Assembly (NCBI RefSeq): GCF_009602705.1
Contig: NZ_VSWH01000001.1
Coordinates: 3,286,001-3,350,000, forward strand
Direction: 5' to 3'
Length of the DNA: 64,000 bases
Origin: Chryseobacterium vaccae
Lineage (GTDB): Bacteria; Bacteroidota; Bacteroidia; Flavobacteriales; Weeksellaceae
This document shows, one piece after another, positions 52,559-61,126 of this stretch (positions within the stretch are counted from its first letter, which is position 1; every line of letters begins with the position of its first letter). The position numbers and the translations under genes are program-made. The notes beneath the pieces are model-generated. The model had not been told where the DNA came from. It did not search any database and worked only from the letters and a program-made list of their open reading frames with translations.

Positions 52559-53066
52559 AGAGAAATTAAAAGATATTAAAGCCTTTGTATTTGATGTAGA
52601 CGGAGTTTTTACAGATGGAAGTGTCTATCTTCTTCCCGGAGGAAATATGTGCAGGGTAATGAATGTCTTAGATGGATACGCTGTAGTTAAAGCCTTAAAA
52701 AACAATTATTTAATAGGGGTAATCACTGGTGGAAATGATGAAATGGTAAAACATAGGATCAATTATCTAGGCATAGAAGATTACTATCCAAAATCACACA
52801 ACAAAATGACTGATTTTGAAGACTTTAAAACAAAACACAACCTCAAAAATGAAGAAATCCTTACGATGGGCGATGATCTTCCTGATATCCATATCATGGA
52901 AAATTCTGCCATTGCAGCCTGTCCGGAAAATGCAGTTCCTGAAGTAAAAGGAATCTCTGATTATATTTCTTCCAAAAAAGGCGGAAGCGGGGCAGTACGT
53001 GACGTGATCGAGCAGGTGATGAAAGTTCAGGGTAACTGGCACGATGATAATACCCAATCTGTATAA
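52548..53066 (+). CDS. kdsC: HAD phosphatase, KDO-8-phosphate phosphatase type
   Basis: 172 residues. HAD motif I FDVDGVFTDGS (nucleophile Asp), motif II TGGND, motif IV MGDDLPDIHIME. No cap domain, like tetrameric KdsC. It dephosphorylates KDO-8-P during lipopolysaccharide core synthesis. Bacteroidetes have related HADs, so the exact substrate is less sure. It overlaps the previous gene and is followed 9 bp on by maf. Confidence 0.85.
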   Translation: MSYKEKLKDIKAFVFDVDGVFTDGSVYLLPGGNMCRVMNVLDGYAVVKALKNNYLIGVITGGNDEMVKHRINYLGIEDYYPKSHNKMTDFEDFKTKHNLKNEEILTMGDDLPDIHIMENSAIAACPENAVPEVKGISDYISSKKGGSGAVRDVIEQVMKVQGNWHDDNTQSV

Positions 53067-53075
53067 AAACGGCTT

Positions 53076-53630
53076 ATGAAAATACTTTTAGCATCCCAAT
53101 CTCCAAGGCGGAAGGAACTTCTTTCCGGTTTAGGTTTTGATTTTGAGGTCGTAAAAATAGACTGTGAAGAAATTCTTCCGGACATCATCAGAGTGGAAGA
53201 GGCCGCCGCTTATTTATCAGAATTAAAGGCTGATGCATTTGAAGGCCAGGATGAGGATGAAATTCTGCTGACTGCAGATACGGTAGTGGCCATTGACGGA
53301 CAGATCCTCGGAAAGCCTAAGGATGAGAATGATGCCCGAAAAATGCTCAGAAGCCTTTCCGGAAAAACACATCAGGTTTTTACAGGAATTACGCTTAAAA
53401 AAGCTGATAAAACGGTTACAGAAACTGATGTAGCTGATGTGGAACTGGATGAATTAACAGATGACGAGATAGAGTATTATATTCAGAAATACAAACCATT
53501 TGATAAAGCAGGAAGCTATGGTATCCAGGAATGGCTGGGAATGGCCAAGATTAAAAAGATCACCGGAAGCTTTTATACCATTATGGGACTTCCTACCCAT
53601 TTGGTTTACAAAATTTTGAAAGAAATATAA
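53076..53630 (+). CDS. maf: Maf-family nucleoside triphosphate pyrophosphatase
   Basis: 184 residues. Signatures LLASQSPRRKELLSGLG, LTADTVVAIDGQILGKP, GKTHQVFTGI and DKAGSYGIQEW. It hydrolyses dTTP/UTP or modified nucleotides to monophosphates, linked to cell-division control and pool cleansing. Same strand and tight spacing with kdsC suggest one operon with the DUF2520 gene. Confidence 0.95.
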   Translation: MKILLASQSPRRKELLSGLGFDFEVVKIDCEEILPDIIRVEEAAAYLSELKADAFEGQDEDEILLTADTVVAIDGQILGKPKDENDARKMLRSLSGKTHQVFTGITLKKADKTVTETDVADVELDELTDDEIEYYIQKYKPFDKAGSYGIQEWLGMAKIKKITGSFYTIMGLPTHLVYKILKEI

Positions 53631-53717
53631 ATATTATTCATTATAAAATTTTATTATTTTTACAAAATCATCAAACTGCTGATAATAAAAAACGCATTAG
53701 CGAGTTATAATTGAATA

Positions 53718-56300
53718 ATGAAAAAGAATATTTTATTCCTTTTAGTGATGTGCATCGTTGCTTCCTGTGCTACCAGAACAAAAAAGCCGGAACAGCGTTC
53801 AAAGCTTCTAAAAGGGTTTTCCACATACTATAACACCCTTTTTAATGCAAAAGATGCATTGAACAGTGAGTTTACGAGCCGAGACAAGGGACATAAGGAT
53901 AATTTCTATGCTCCCTATATTCCTATCCTTACCTATGAAGATCAGCCTTTGGGAAGTGATCTGGGACAGAGTACCGCCTTTGCAGAAAACTCAATGAAAA
54001 TGGCACAGGTAAACACGCCTGCACCCATGGACAGCAGAGGAGGACCTCCTTCCGGAATGCCTCCGGGAATGCCGGGGAATACCGGAATGCCCGGTTCCTC
54101 TGATACTCCTCAGAAGGGAGCTACCACTTTAGAAATTGCTGAAGCCAAAGCATTGAAAGCCATCAATAAATATTCTGTTATCAGAAACGGAGAGGAGAAA
54201 AATAAGCAGATTTTTGATGCTTACATGATTCTTGTACAATCCAGAATTTACCAGAATAAACCTTTGGAGGCACTGGACGCTTTAAATTATGTTTTTACAC
54301 ACATGAAGGAGGATAAAAGACTTCCTTTAGCGAGAATTTATCAGGGTGCCGCTTATGCAAAAATCAAAGATTATCATAAAGCTCATGAAACTTTTGCCAA
54401 GCTGAAAGGGGAGGATATCAGTAAAAGCTATTCCAAACTACTGAGCATTTATTATTCTGAATCTCTTCTGGATGCGGGGAAAAAAGAAGAAGCTGCAAAA
54501 GAACTTGATAATGCTTTCGAACTGAATTCTGACCGAAAACTGAAAAGCAGAATTGCTTATCTGAGAGGGCAGGTTCTTGAAAACCTAAACCAGAATGAAA
54601 AAGCCAGAGAAAGTTATACCGCAGCCTACAAATATGCCAATGATTTTGAATTTGAGGTAAAATCCCAGATTGCTATTGCCAAGACCTTTAACGGAAAAGG
54701 AGACTATAATGGTGCTAAAAGTTATCTTGAAGGCATCAGTAAAAAAGGAACTTACGGTTCAAGGAAAAATGAATTTTACTATGCTCTAGGCTTAATGGCT
54801 AATAAAGCAGGAAAAAAAGAGGAAGCCCAGCAGTTTTTCAAGAGATCACTGCATGAAAAGGTTTCTGATCCACAGGTACGCGGACTTACCTATTACGAAA
54901 TAGGGAAGAGCTACCTTGATAAAAATGATTATATCGGGGCAGGAATCTATTATGATTCTGCTTTGGTTGCCATGACTTATGAGCCGTCTAAAATCCTTTT
55001 AAAGGATCAGTCTGCTTATATTAAAAAGATCTCCAAGAATTACTATCTGATCAAAAAAAATGACAGTATTCTATCTTTAGCGAAGATGAGTGAGGCTCAA
55101 AAAACAGACTTTTTCGGCAAATACATTGCAAAGCTGAAGGCTAAAGAAGAAAAAGAAGAACAGGAAAGAAAACTTGCGGAAAGGAATAAGGGTTTTGATT
55201 CCGGAGATTACAGTGCCAATTCTATTTTTGCCAATAGTTCCAATGCTTTTGAAGATTTTGGAGTTACAACGAAAGGATTTTATTTCAGTAATACAGGAAC
55301 GGTAAGTAAAGGAACCTCTTCATTTAAACAGATCTGGGGAGACCGTGCTCTTGCTGATAACTGGCGTTATTCTAAAAAAATGGCTTCTATTGAGGATATG
55401 AAAAATGAAGCGCTGGGCGTAGCAGCTGCACCCAATCCGAGGCGTTTTGAACCAGCCTATTATATTGAGCAGATCCCTACAGATCAGGGTAAGCTGGATC
55501 AGCTGAAGAAAGACAGAGATACTGCATCATTAGGATTGGGTATTATGTACCAGAATTATTTTACCAACACACCACTGGCTACAAAAACGCTGTATGATCT
55601 TGTAGATGTAAAGCCGGAAGAAAAGGTAATGCTTCAGGCGTTGTATGAGATCTTTGCCATGAACTATGAAAAGAATCCGCAGGCTTCTGAAAGGGCAAAA
55701 CAAATTCTTTTAACGGATTATCCTTATACTTCTTATGCGGAATTTGCCAGAAATCCGAAAAACGGTTCATTCGTAAAATCTTCTGAAGATGTTGAAAATG
55801 AATATAAAAGAGCCTATGCACTTTATGAATCCGAGAAATTTACGGAGAGCAGGGATGTGATTGATCAGACCATTCAGAAGTTCCCTAAGGATGCCCTGGT
55901 TCCCAAGTTTTACCTGCTCAATGCTTTCAATGCGGGAAAAACCAGCGGAAAGGAAGTAATGATTCTCCAACTGGAACAGGTAGCCCTGAATTATTCCAAA
56001 ACCCCTGAAGGGATTAAAGCCAAGGAAATGCTGAATTACCTGAAAAGCGAACTAAGTTTCCAGGCTACCGATAATAAAGGAAATGCAGTTCCTCAACAGC
56101 CAATGGGAGTACCTGCACAGCCTGATCAGATTCAGAATAATGGGAACATGCCACAGAGTCCTCCGGGGAGTATAAACAGCGGAATGCCTCAGTCTAGTGA
56201 TTCCCAGCCTAAGCCCATGAAAAATAAAGGGTTTACGCCTTCGTCTAAATTGAAGGAAATACAACCAACAGAAAACCTTCCGGTAAAACCTAAAAAATAA
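53718..56300 (+). CDS. sprE: T9SS lipoprotein SprE/PorW
   Basis: 860 residues. Lipobox VASC (Cys17) after a short signal; then STYYNTLFNAKDALN, typical of the family, many TPR-like repeats (about 150-480), a middle linker and a second TPR region. A Pro/Gly/Met-rich insert (residues about 107-133) is unlike the rest. SprE/PorW joins the periplasmic ring of the type IX secretion system to the motor and is needed for secretion and gliding. The presence of T9SS cargo in the window agrees. Confidence 0.88.
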   Translation: MKKNILFLLVMCIVASCATRTKKPEQRSKLLKGFSTYYNTLFNAKDALNSEFTSRDKGHKDNFYAPYIPILTYEDQPLGSDLGQSTAFAENSMKMAQVNTPAPMDSRGGPPSGMPPGMPGNTGMPGSSDTPQKGATTLEIAEAKALKAINKYSVIRNGEEKNKQIFDAYMILVQSRIYQNKPLEALDALNYVFTHMKEDKRLPLARIYQGAAYAKIKDYHKAHETFAKLKGEDISKSYSKLLSIYYSESLLDAGKKEEAAKELDNAFELNSDRKLKSRIAYLRGQVLENLNQNEKARESYTAAYKYANDFEFEVKSQIAIAKTFNGKGDYNGAKSYLEGISKKGTYGSRKNEFYYALGLMANKAGKKEEAQQFFKRSLHEKVSDPQVRGLTYYEIGKSYLDKNDYIGAGIYYDSALVAMTYEPSKILLKDQSAYIKKISKNYYLIKKNDSILSLAKMSEAQKTDFFGKYIAKLKAKEEKEEQERKLAERNKGFDSGDYSANSIFANSSNAFEDFGVTTKGFYFSNTGTVSKGTSSFKQIWGDRALADNWRYSKKMASIEDMKNEALGVAAAPNPRRFEPAYYIEQIPTDQGKLDQLKKDRDTASLGLGIMYQNYFTNTPLATKTLYDLVDVKPEEKVMLQALYEIFAMNYEKNPQASERAKQILLTDYPYTSYAEFARNPKNGSFVKSSEDVENEYKRAYALYESEKFTESRDVIDQTIQKFPKDALVPKFYLLNAFNAGKTSGKEVMILQLEQVALNYSKTPEGIKAKEMLNYLKSELSFQATDNKGNAVPQQPMGVPAQPDQIQNNGNMPQSPPGSINSGMPQSSDSQPKPMKNKGFTPSSKLKEIQPTENLPVKPKK

Positions 56301-56301
56301 A

Positions 56302-56328
56302 AAAAGCGAAGATTTATTCTTCGCTTTT
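56302..56328. terminator. bidirectional terminator overlapping the end of tsaB
   Basis: AAAAGCGAAG / CTTCGCTTTT hairpin. It lies just after sprE and spans the last codons and the stop of the convergent tsaB gene. Confidence 0.85.
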
Positions 56329-56994
56329 CTTTTTCTTTACTCCATGAAAATCTTTTAGATAGAAGGGTTCGAAGTAAGCAATATCTTCCAGATCTTTTTG
56401 ATCAAGCTTTTCTAAAGTTTTCTTGATCAGGTATTGTGCAGAAGGGTAGATATCATCTCTGAATTCAGCATCAGGCAGATTCAGAATTTCCTGCGCTTTT
56501 TTAGCACCATCTCCTACAAAAATCACTTTTTTATTCCGGAATTCTTCAAAAGAATTTTCATCAAGAATCTTAGCTTCGGTTCCTGAGATTTCTTTTCCTG
56601 TCACACCTTCATAAACGGCCGTATAAACCTCCATTCTTCTTGCATCGATCAATGGCACTATAAATTCATAGTTACTGCCTAAAAAGGGCTCTATCATGCT
56701 TTCCAAGGAATTCACTGCCATCAGCGGAACTTTTAGTCCGTAGCAGAAGCCTTTTGCAGAAGCTGCTCCGATTCTTAATCCGGTATAAGATCCGGGACCC
56801 TTTCCTAAAGAAACGGCTTCAATGTCGTTCATAGAAATTCCTGCTCCTTCCAGAGCCCACTCTACAAACGCATGAAGGCTTTCTGATTGTTTATAGTTTT
56901 CGGACACCTCTTCACACAGGCACAGCAGCTTTTCATTGTCTGATATGGCTACGGAACAGTTTTTAGAAGAGGTTTCGAGATATAGTATTTTCAT
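56314..56994 (-). CDS. tsaB: tRNA t6A biosynthesis protein TsaB
   Basis: 226 residues of the ASKHA fold: ILYLETSSKNCSVAISDN, AVSLGKGPGSYTGLRIGAASAKGFCYG, and IVPLIDARRMEVYTAVYEG. It partners TsaD and TsaE to make N6-threonylcarbamoyladenosine at position 37 of ANN-decoding tRNAs. A basic tail (KDFHGVKKKKSEE) ends inside the shared terminator. A -7 box TAAATTTG (57061-57068) lies upstream. Confidence 0.93.
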   Translation of the reverse strand: MKILYLETSSKNCSVAISDNEKLLCLCEEVSENYKQSESLHAFVEWALEGAGISMNDIEAVSLGKGPGSYTGLRIGAASAKGFCYGLKVPLMAVNSLESMIEPFLGSNYEFIVPLIDARRMEVYTAVYEGVTGKEISGTEAKILDENSFEEFRNKKVIFVGDGAKKAQEILNLPDAEFRDDIYPSAQYLIKKTLEKLDQKDLEDIAYFEPFYLKDFHGVKKKKSEE

Positions 56995-57060
56995 AAGATA
57001 ATGTACCTGTTTAACAGTATAGCAATCATCCGATAGTCAGAATGCTAAACTATTTTTATG

Positions 57061-57068
57061 CAAATTTA
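57061..57068 (-). promoter_or_regulatory. -7 box of tsaB
   Basis: TAAATTTG on the minus strand, 66 bases before the tsaB ATG and just past the SDR stop. Confidence 0.4.
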
Positions 57069-57084
57069 AATCTTTATTTTGATA

Positions 57085-57834
57085 CTATTTCCTGTAAATC
57101 GTTCTCGGTTCTGCCTGAGCGCTTGGATAAATCGTCATATCAGAAACCGTAACATGTTTGGGAGCATTCACACAATAAGCAATGGCATCAGCAATATCTT
57201 CTGCTTTCAAAGCGTCATAGCCTGCGTATACCGCCGCCGATTTTTCCTGGTTTCCTTTAAACCTTACCATAGAGAAATCAGTTTCCACGGCACCTGGCTG
57301 GATGTTGGTTACTTTAACCCCAAATTCTGTCAGTTCAAGACGCATTCCTTCGGAGATCACATCGACTGCTTTTTTCGTCGCACAATAGACTACACCGTTG
57401 ATGTAGGTCTGTCTTGCCGCTACTGAACTAATATTTACAATATGACCTGTATTTCTTTCTTTCATAGAAGGAATAATCATCTTTGAAACATATAAAAGAC
57501 CTTTTACATTTCCATCGATCATAGAATCCCAATCCTCTGTCTTTCCGGCAGAAAGAGGATCAAGGCCATGGGCATTTCCTGCATTATTGACCAGTACATC
57601 AATATTTTTCCATTCTTCAGGAAGTGAATTTATAGCAGCTTCAACCTCTGTGAGATTCCTTACATCAAACTTTAAACTAAATATTTCGGCAAATGCGGAT
57701 AATTCAATTTTTACTTCTTCAAGAACTTCCGTTCTTCTTCCGCAGATAATGATTCTGTTTCCCTGTTTTGCGAAGAGTTCCGCTGTGGATTTTCCTATTC
57801 CGGATGTAGCTCCGGTGATGAGTATTGTTTTCAT
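57085..57834 (-). CDS. short-chain dehydrogenase/reductase (YdfG-like)
   Basis: 249 residues. TGATSGIGKSTAELFAKQG (cofactor loop), NNAGNAHGLDPL, catalytic Ser in HIVNISSVAARQ, Tyr and Lys in VYCATKKAVDVISEG. Highly similar in layout to YdfG-type serine or 3-hydroxy acid dehydrogenases (NADP). The substrate is not certain. Stands alone between yraN and tsaB. Confidence 0.92.
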   Translation of the reverse strand: MKTILITGATSGIGKSTAELFAKQGNRIIICGRRTEVLEEVKIELSAFAEIFSLKFDVRNLTEVEAAINSLPEEWKNIDVLVNNAGNAHGLDPLSAGKTEDWDSMIDGNVKGLLYVSKMIIPSMKERNTGHIVNISSVAARQTYINGVVYCATKKAVDVISEGMRLELTEFGVKVTNIQPGAVETDFSMVRFKGNQEKSAAVYAGYDALKAEDIADAIAYCVNAPKHVTVSDMTIYPSAQAEPRTIYRK

Positions 57835-57923
57835 ATTTTTTTACTGTAGCAATGGAGCAGTTTACCAATAATTATATCCGCAATTCATACATTGTTCCAT
57901 TGCTAGATTGTTAGATTATTCAA

Positions 57924-58295
57924 TTAATTCGCATCCAACGCCTGAAAAGCATCGGCTATATGTTCTACAATTAAGTTTTTATTTTCATCGGGAAGTACGG
58001 AGATGATGTCAAACCTTACTTCATTGTGTTTATTGAATTCTTCCAGATAATGATTGGCTGCAGATACAATAGATTTGATTTTAGTCTTGGTAACCGCTTC
58101 CTGAGGCAGCATAAAAGCATCTGTGGATCTTGCTTTTACTTCGACAATGACAATAAGATCCTCTTTTTCTGCAATAATATCGATTTCAGCCTTTTGAAAA
58201 CGAAAATTTCTGACCAGAATTTTATACCCGTTTTTTAAAAGATAATCTACAGCCAGATCTTCTGCTTTTTTCCCGAACTCGTTATGATCAGCCAT
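57924..58295 (-). CDS. yraN: YraN (UPF0102) nuclease-like protein
   Basis: 123 residues. GKKAEDLAVDYLLKNGYKIL, AEIDIIAEKEDLIVIVEVKARS: the Asp...Glu-x-Lys arrangement of the PD-(D/E)XK nuclease fold. UPF0102 proteins are conserved, probably act in recombination or repair, but biochemical activity is unproven. It overlaps nothing; the next gene upstream is 7 bp away. Confidence 0.93.
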   Translation of the reverse strand: MADHNEFGKKAEDLAVDYLLKNGYKILVRNFRFQKAEIDIIAEKEDLIVIVEVKARSTDAFMLPQEAVTKTKIKSIVSAANHYLEEFNKHNEVRFDIISVLPDENKNLIVEHIADAFQALDAN

Positions 58296-58302
58296 TATTT
58301 AA

Positions 58303-58713
58303 TTATTTAAAAGATAGTGTATGATTTTTTGCCACTTTCACGCTCTTATTTTTACAATCCCATGAAAATTGCCGGGTGAAAATCTGAAATTCTGATTTTT
58401 GGGGAACGGAATACATTGTATCATTCCAGTTTTCCGGATTAATATGAACCAGTTGATCTACTGTAAAACCCAATTTATTTTCAAGTTTATAGGTTTTATA
58501 ATCTGTATGATCAAATTTACCTCTGTTCCAAACCGTTCCTCTGTCACGGTATTGGTATAAAGTGTAGCTATCATCACACGGGCATTTCTCTTTCCGTTCA
58601 AGCTTCAGGCTTCTGTGAAAAAAGATAAAATAGATTCCTATGGTAATTAAAAAAATGATATATAGAAAACCTTTTATCCTGTTTGGGGTAATTTTACTTT
58701 CTTCAGACTTCAT
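58303..58713 (-). CDS. membrane-anchored hypothetical protein
   Basis: 136 residues. One helix (about 13-31, GFLYIIFLITIGIYFIFF), then a globular part with CPCDDSYTLYQYRDRG and many Lys and aromatic residues. No family recognised. Between the unknown gene at 58733 and yraN on the same strand, probably in one transcript from the LysE gene onward. Confidence 0.6.
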   Translation of the reverse strand: MKSEESKITPNRIKGFLYIIFLITIGIYFIFFHRSLKLERKEKCPCDDSYTLYQYRDRGTVWNRGKFDHTDYKTYKLENKLGFTVDQLVHINPENWNDTMYSVPQKSEFQIFTRQFSWDCKNKSVKVAKNHTLSFK

Positions 58714-58732
58714 TTGGAGAACAAATCATTTC

Positions 58733-59224
58733 TTATTTATTAAACCTTACCGCTTTTCCTTCTGATGCTAGCTCAAATTCCTGATCTATCCATGCCATAA
58801 GTCGGATATGAAAATCCAGAAAAAGATCTTTTCCTTCATCTTCAATCATAATCGTAGAAACATCATAAGGAATTTTGATATATTTTTTCTCATTATTTAC
58901 CCGCACTTCATAACTTTCATGTGATAAGCCTGAAGGGGAGTAAATGATTTTATCTGTTGTATTCTTTTCAGGTAAAATTACTTTCAGCCCGGATCTCATT
59001 ATCATTTCCAACTGTTCCTGTAATTCCCGGGGTAATTTATCTTTTATTCTGGAAAAGCGTCTCTGCTGCCTTCTTTCTTCATCATTATCGGGAAAATAGC
59101 CGGGATCGAAGTACCAGAAAAACTCCAGCTTAGTCTCAAAAGTTTCGGAAACAGACAGATTCTTAGATATAAATTCTCCCATAAAACCTGGTGAATAGCT
59201 ATATTTAAGAAGGAAATCATCCAT
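58733..59224 (-). CDS. hypothetical cytoplasmic protein
   Basis: 163 residues, no signal peptide. Features: KLEFFWYFDPGYFPDNDEER, a charged helix (QQRRFSRIKDKLPRELQEQL), and later KYIKIPYDVSTIMIEDEG. Not recognised. It begins 3 bp after the LD-carboxypeptidase stop, so it is co-transcribed. Confidence 0.6.
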   Translation of the reverse strand: MDDFLLKYSYSPGFMGEFISKNLSVSETFETKLEFFWYFDPGYFPDNDEERRQQRRFSRIKDKLPRELQEQLEMIMRSGLKVILPEKNTTDKIIYSPSGLSHESYEVRVNNEKKYIKIPYDVSTIMIEDEGKDLFLDFHIRLMAWIDQEFELASEGKAVRFNK

Positions 59225-59227
59225 TTT

Positions 59228-60157
59228 TTAAAACTCAATCTTAACTTTATCAGCCACTTTTACTTTGGCATTTCCTCCAATTAAAAGGGGTCTGTTATCC
59301 TTTATGTGTCCGTTCGGAAAACCGAAAACAACCGGAAATTTATATTTTGAAATTCTTTCTGAAATTAGGGTATAGGCAAATCCGTCAAAGCTTTCTTCGT
59401 AATCCTTATTATCCTTTTCATCGCCCATATTGGTCATTCCTCCTACTATCAAGCCTTTTATCTTTTTGAAAACTCCGGCAAGCTCCAGGCTCATGATCAT
59501 CCTGTCCAGTGCATAAAAGTTTTCACCGATATCTTCAATAAACAGGATTTTATCTTTAAAATCGAAAGAATAAGGGGTTCCCAGAAGGGCATAAATAAGG
59601 GCTAAATTACCTCCTATCAATTCTCCTTCCATATTCCCCGGTTTATTCAATTCATAAGATTTTAAGGCATATTTAAGCTTTTTCCCTTTTAATACATCAA
59701 AAATCAGATCATAGCTTTCCTCTGTTACCCCGAAACTTGATGTTTTGATCGTCTGCCCGTGAATGGAAGCAAATCCTTTTTTCAACAGGTAACTCTGGAT
59801 CACCGTATTATCTGAATAGCCAATATACCATTTAGGATTTTTGGTGAAATTTTTCAGATCCAGATGCTGAACCAGATGCTGGCATCCGTAACCTCCTCTT
59901 GAGGCCCAGATGGCACTGATTTCCTTATCGTTTAAAGCCCAGTTGATATCTTTTATTCTTTCCTTTTCTGTTCCGGCGTAGTTGTATCCGTTTGAAAACT
60001 TGGTATACAGATGCTCACCCAATACAGGTTCAAAGCCTTTTTTTCTGATCATTTCTATTCCCTTTTCCAGTTGGGAAACCTCTACAGCTCCGGCAGGGGA
60101 AATAACAGCTATTTTAGCCCCTTTTTTCAGGGGTTCCGGAAAGATAATTTTTTTCAT
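59228..60157 (-). CDS. ldcA: LD-carboxypeptidase
   Basis: 309 residues, S66 family: GAKIAVISPAGAVEVSQLEKG, nucleophile Ser in WYIGYSDNTV, Glu in FIEDIGENFYALDRM, His in GFPNGHIKDNRPL. It cuts the L,D bond of the tetrapeptide in recycled peptidoglycan. Four-base overlap with the LysE gene upstream. No signal peptide, consistent with cytoplasmic recycling. Confidence 0.93.
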   Translation of the reverse strand: MKKIIFPEPLKKGAKIAVISPAGAVEVSQLEKGIEMIRKKGFEPVLGEHLYTKFSNGYNYAGTEKERIKDINWALNDKEISAIWASRGGYGCQHLVQHLDLKNFTKNPKWYIGYSDNTVIQSYLLKKGFASIHGQTIKTSSFGVTEESYDLIFDVLKGKKLKYALKSYELNKPGNMEGELIGGNLALIYALLGTPYSFDFKDKILFIEDIGENFYALDRMIMSLELAGVFKKIKGLIVGGMTNMGDEKDNKDYEESFDGFAYTLISERISKYKFPVVFGFPNGHIKDNRPLLIGGNAKVKVADKVKIEF

Positions 60158-60840
60158 TTGGTCTTTTGGTATTTAACTTCTTTTTTCTCTGCTTCTTCCA
60201 GCTGCCTGTCAAACTGATTGAATTTTTTAAAGCTCTGCAGGAAGATAAAGAAACTGAAAACGATCAGAATGACTCCAACAATTCTTCTGATCTGGTTGGC
60301 CAGCTTCTGGGTTAATTTATCATGAAATTGTTTTGCAAGGAATATTTTAGCCAGATCAATGCACAGATATGTACCGATCACGATGCTTATATACAGAATG
60401 AAACTGCTGGTATCAGGATACTGGTTTCTTACAGAAATTACTGTTACCAGCCAGAAAAGAATGACTCCTACGTTCAATAAATTAAAGAAAAACCCATTAA
60501 AAAAGGTCTTAAAATAATTCTGACTGATGATTTTTTCTTCTCCGGGCATATGCATTTTGGTTTTGGTGACCATCATGACGATTCCGTACACAAAAATCAG
60601 GATAGAGGTAATTCTGTAAAAACCAGGATGTTTATCAATTAATGTTACAATATCTGCACTGGCATAATAAGCAGCAACGATACATAAAAGATCAGCTGTA
60701 ATCACGCCCAGATCTAAAGACAAAGCATGCTTTGGTCCTCTGGAAAAGCTGGTTTCAATGAGAAGGAAAAAAATGGGTCCTATAAAAACCAGACTCAGCA
60801 TGAATCCTAATACAATAGCAGAAAGTACGAGTTCAAACAT
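60154..60840 (-). CDS. LysE-family transporter
   Basis: 228 residues, six membrane helices (LVLSAIVLGFMLSLVFIGPIFFLLIE...). Contains the LysE start pattern GPIFFLLIETSFSRGPKHAL, with DLGVITADLLC. Exporter of an amino acid or related small molecule. Together with the LD-carboxypeptidase and three unknown genes downstream forms the head of a minus-strand operon. Confidence 0.88.
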   Translation of the reverse strand: MFELVLSAIVLGFMLSLVFIGPIFFLLIETSFSRGPKHALSLDLGVITADLLCIVAAYYASADIVTLIDKHPGFYRITSILIFVYGIVMMVTKTKMHMPGEEKIISQNYFKTFFNGFFFNLLNVGVILFWLVTVISVRNQYPDTSSFILYISIVIGTYLCIDLAKIFLAKQFHDKLTQKLANQIRRIVGVILIVFSFFIFLQSFKKFNQFDRQLEEAEKKEVKYQKTK

Positions 60841-60962
60841 TCAATAATATTTAAAATGAAAAATAATTTTCATTCCGTTTTATACAAAGTTATACTTTAT
60901 GATTTAATTATTCAATAAAGTTGTGATATATCAACTAAGTTTTAGAGCTGATTATGTTTTCA

Positions 60963-60998
60963 AGAAGGAAAGGAAGCAGGGTGATGGAAGAGGGAAGT
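60963..60998. repeat. dispersed purine-rich repeat, single arm (copy 4)
   Basis: GGAAGCAGGGTGATGGAAG followed by AGGGAAGTTTTTAC. Same core as copies 1-3 but no partner arm seen nearby. Confidence 0.5.
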
Positions 60999-61075
60999 TT
61001 TTACAGTCTTAAGAACAATATTTGTGATAGGTAAGAAGAAAAAAGATTGATAAGGGATACTTTTTGATATAAAAA

Positions 61076-61100
61076 AGGCTGCTCCTGTCCGGAACAACCT
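61076..61100 (-). terminator. terminator of rnr
   Basis: AGGCTGCTCC / GGAACAACCT imperfect hairpin followed on the minus strand by a T-run. Confidence 0.7.
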
Positions 61101-61126
61101 CATTTTATTTTTTATTTAAAGTTTCG

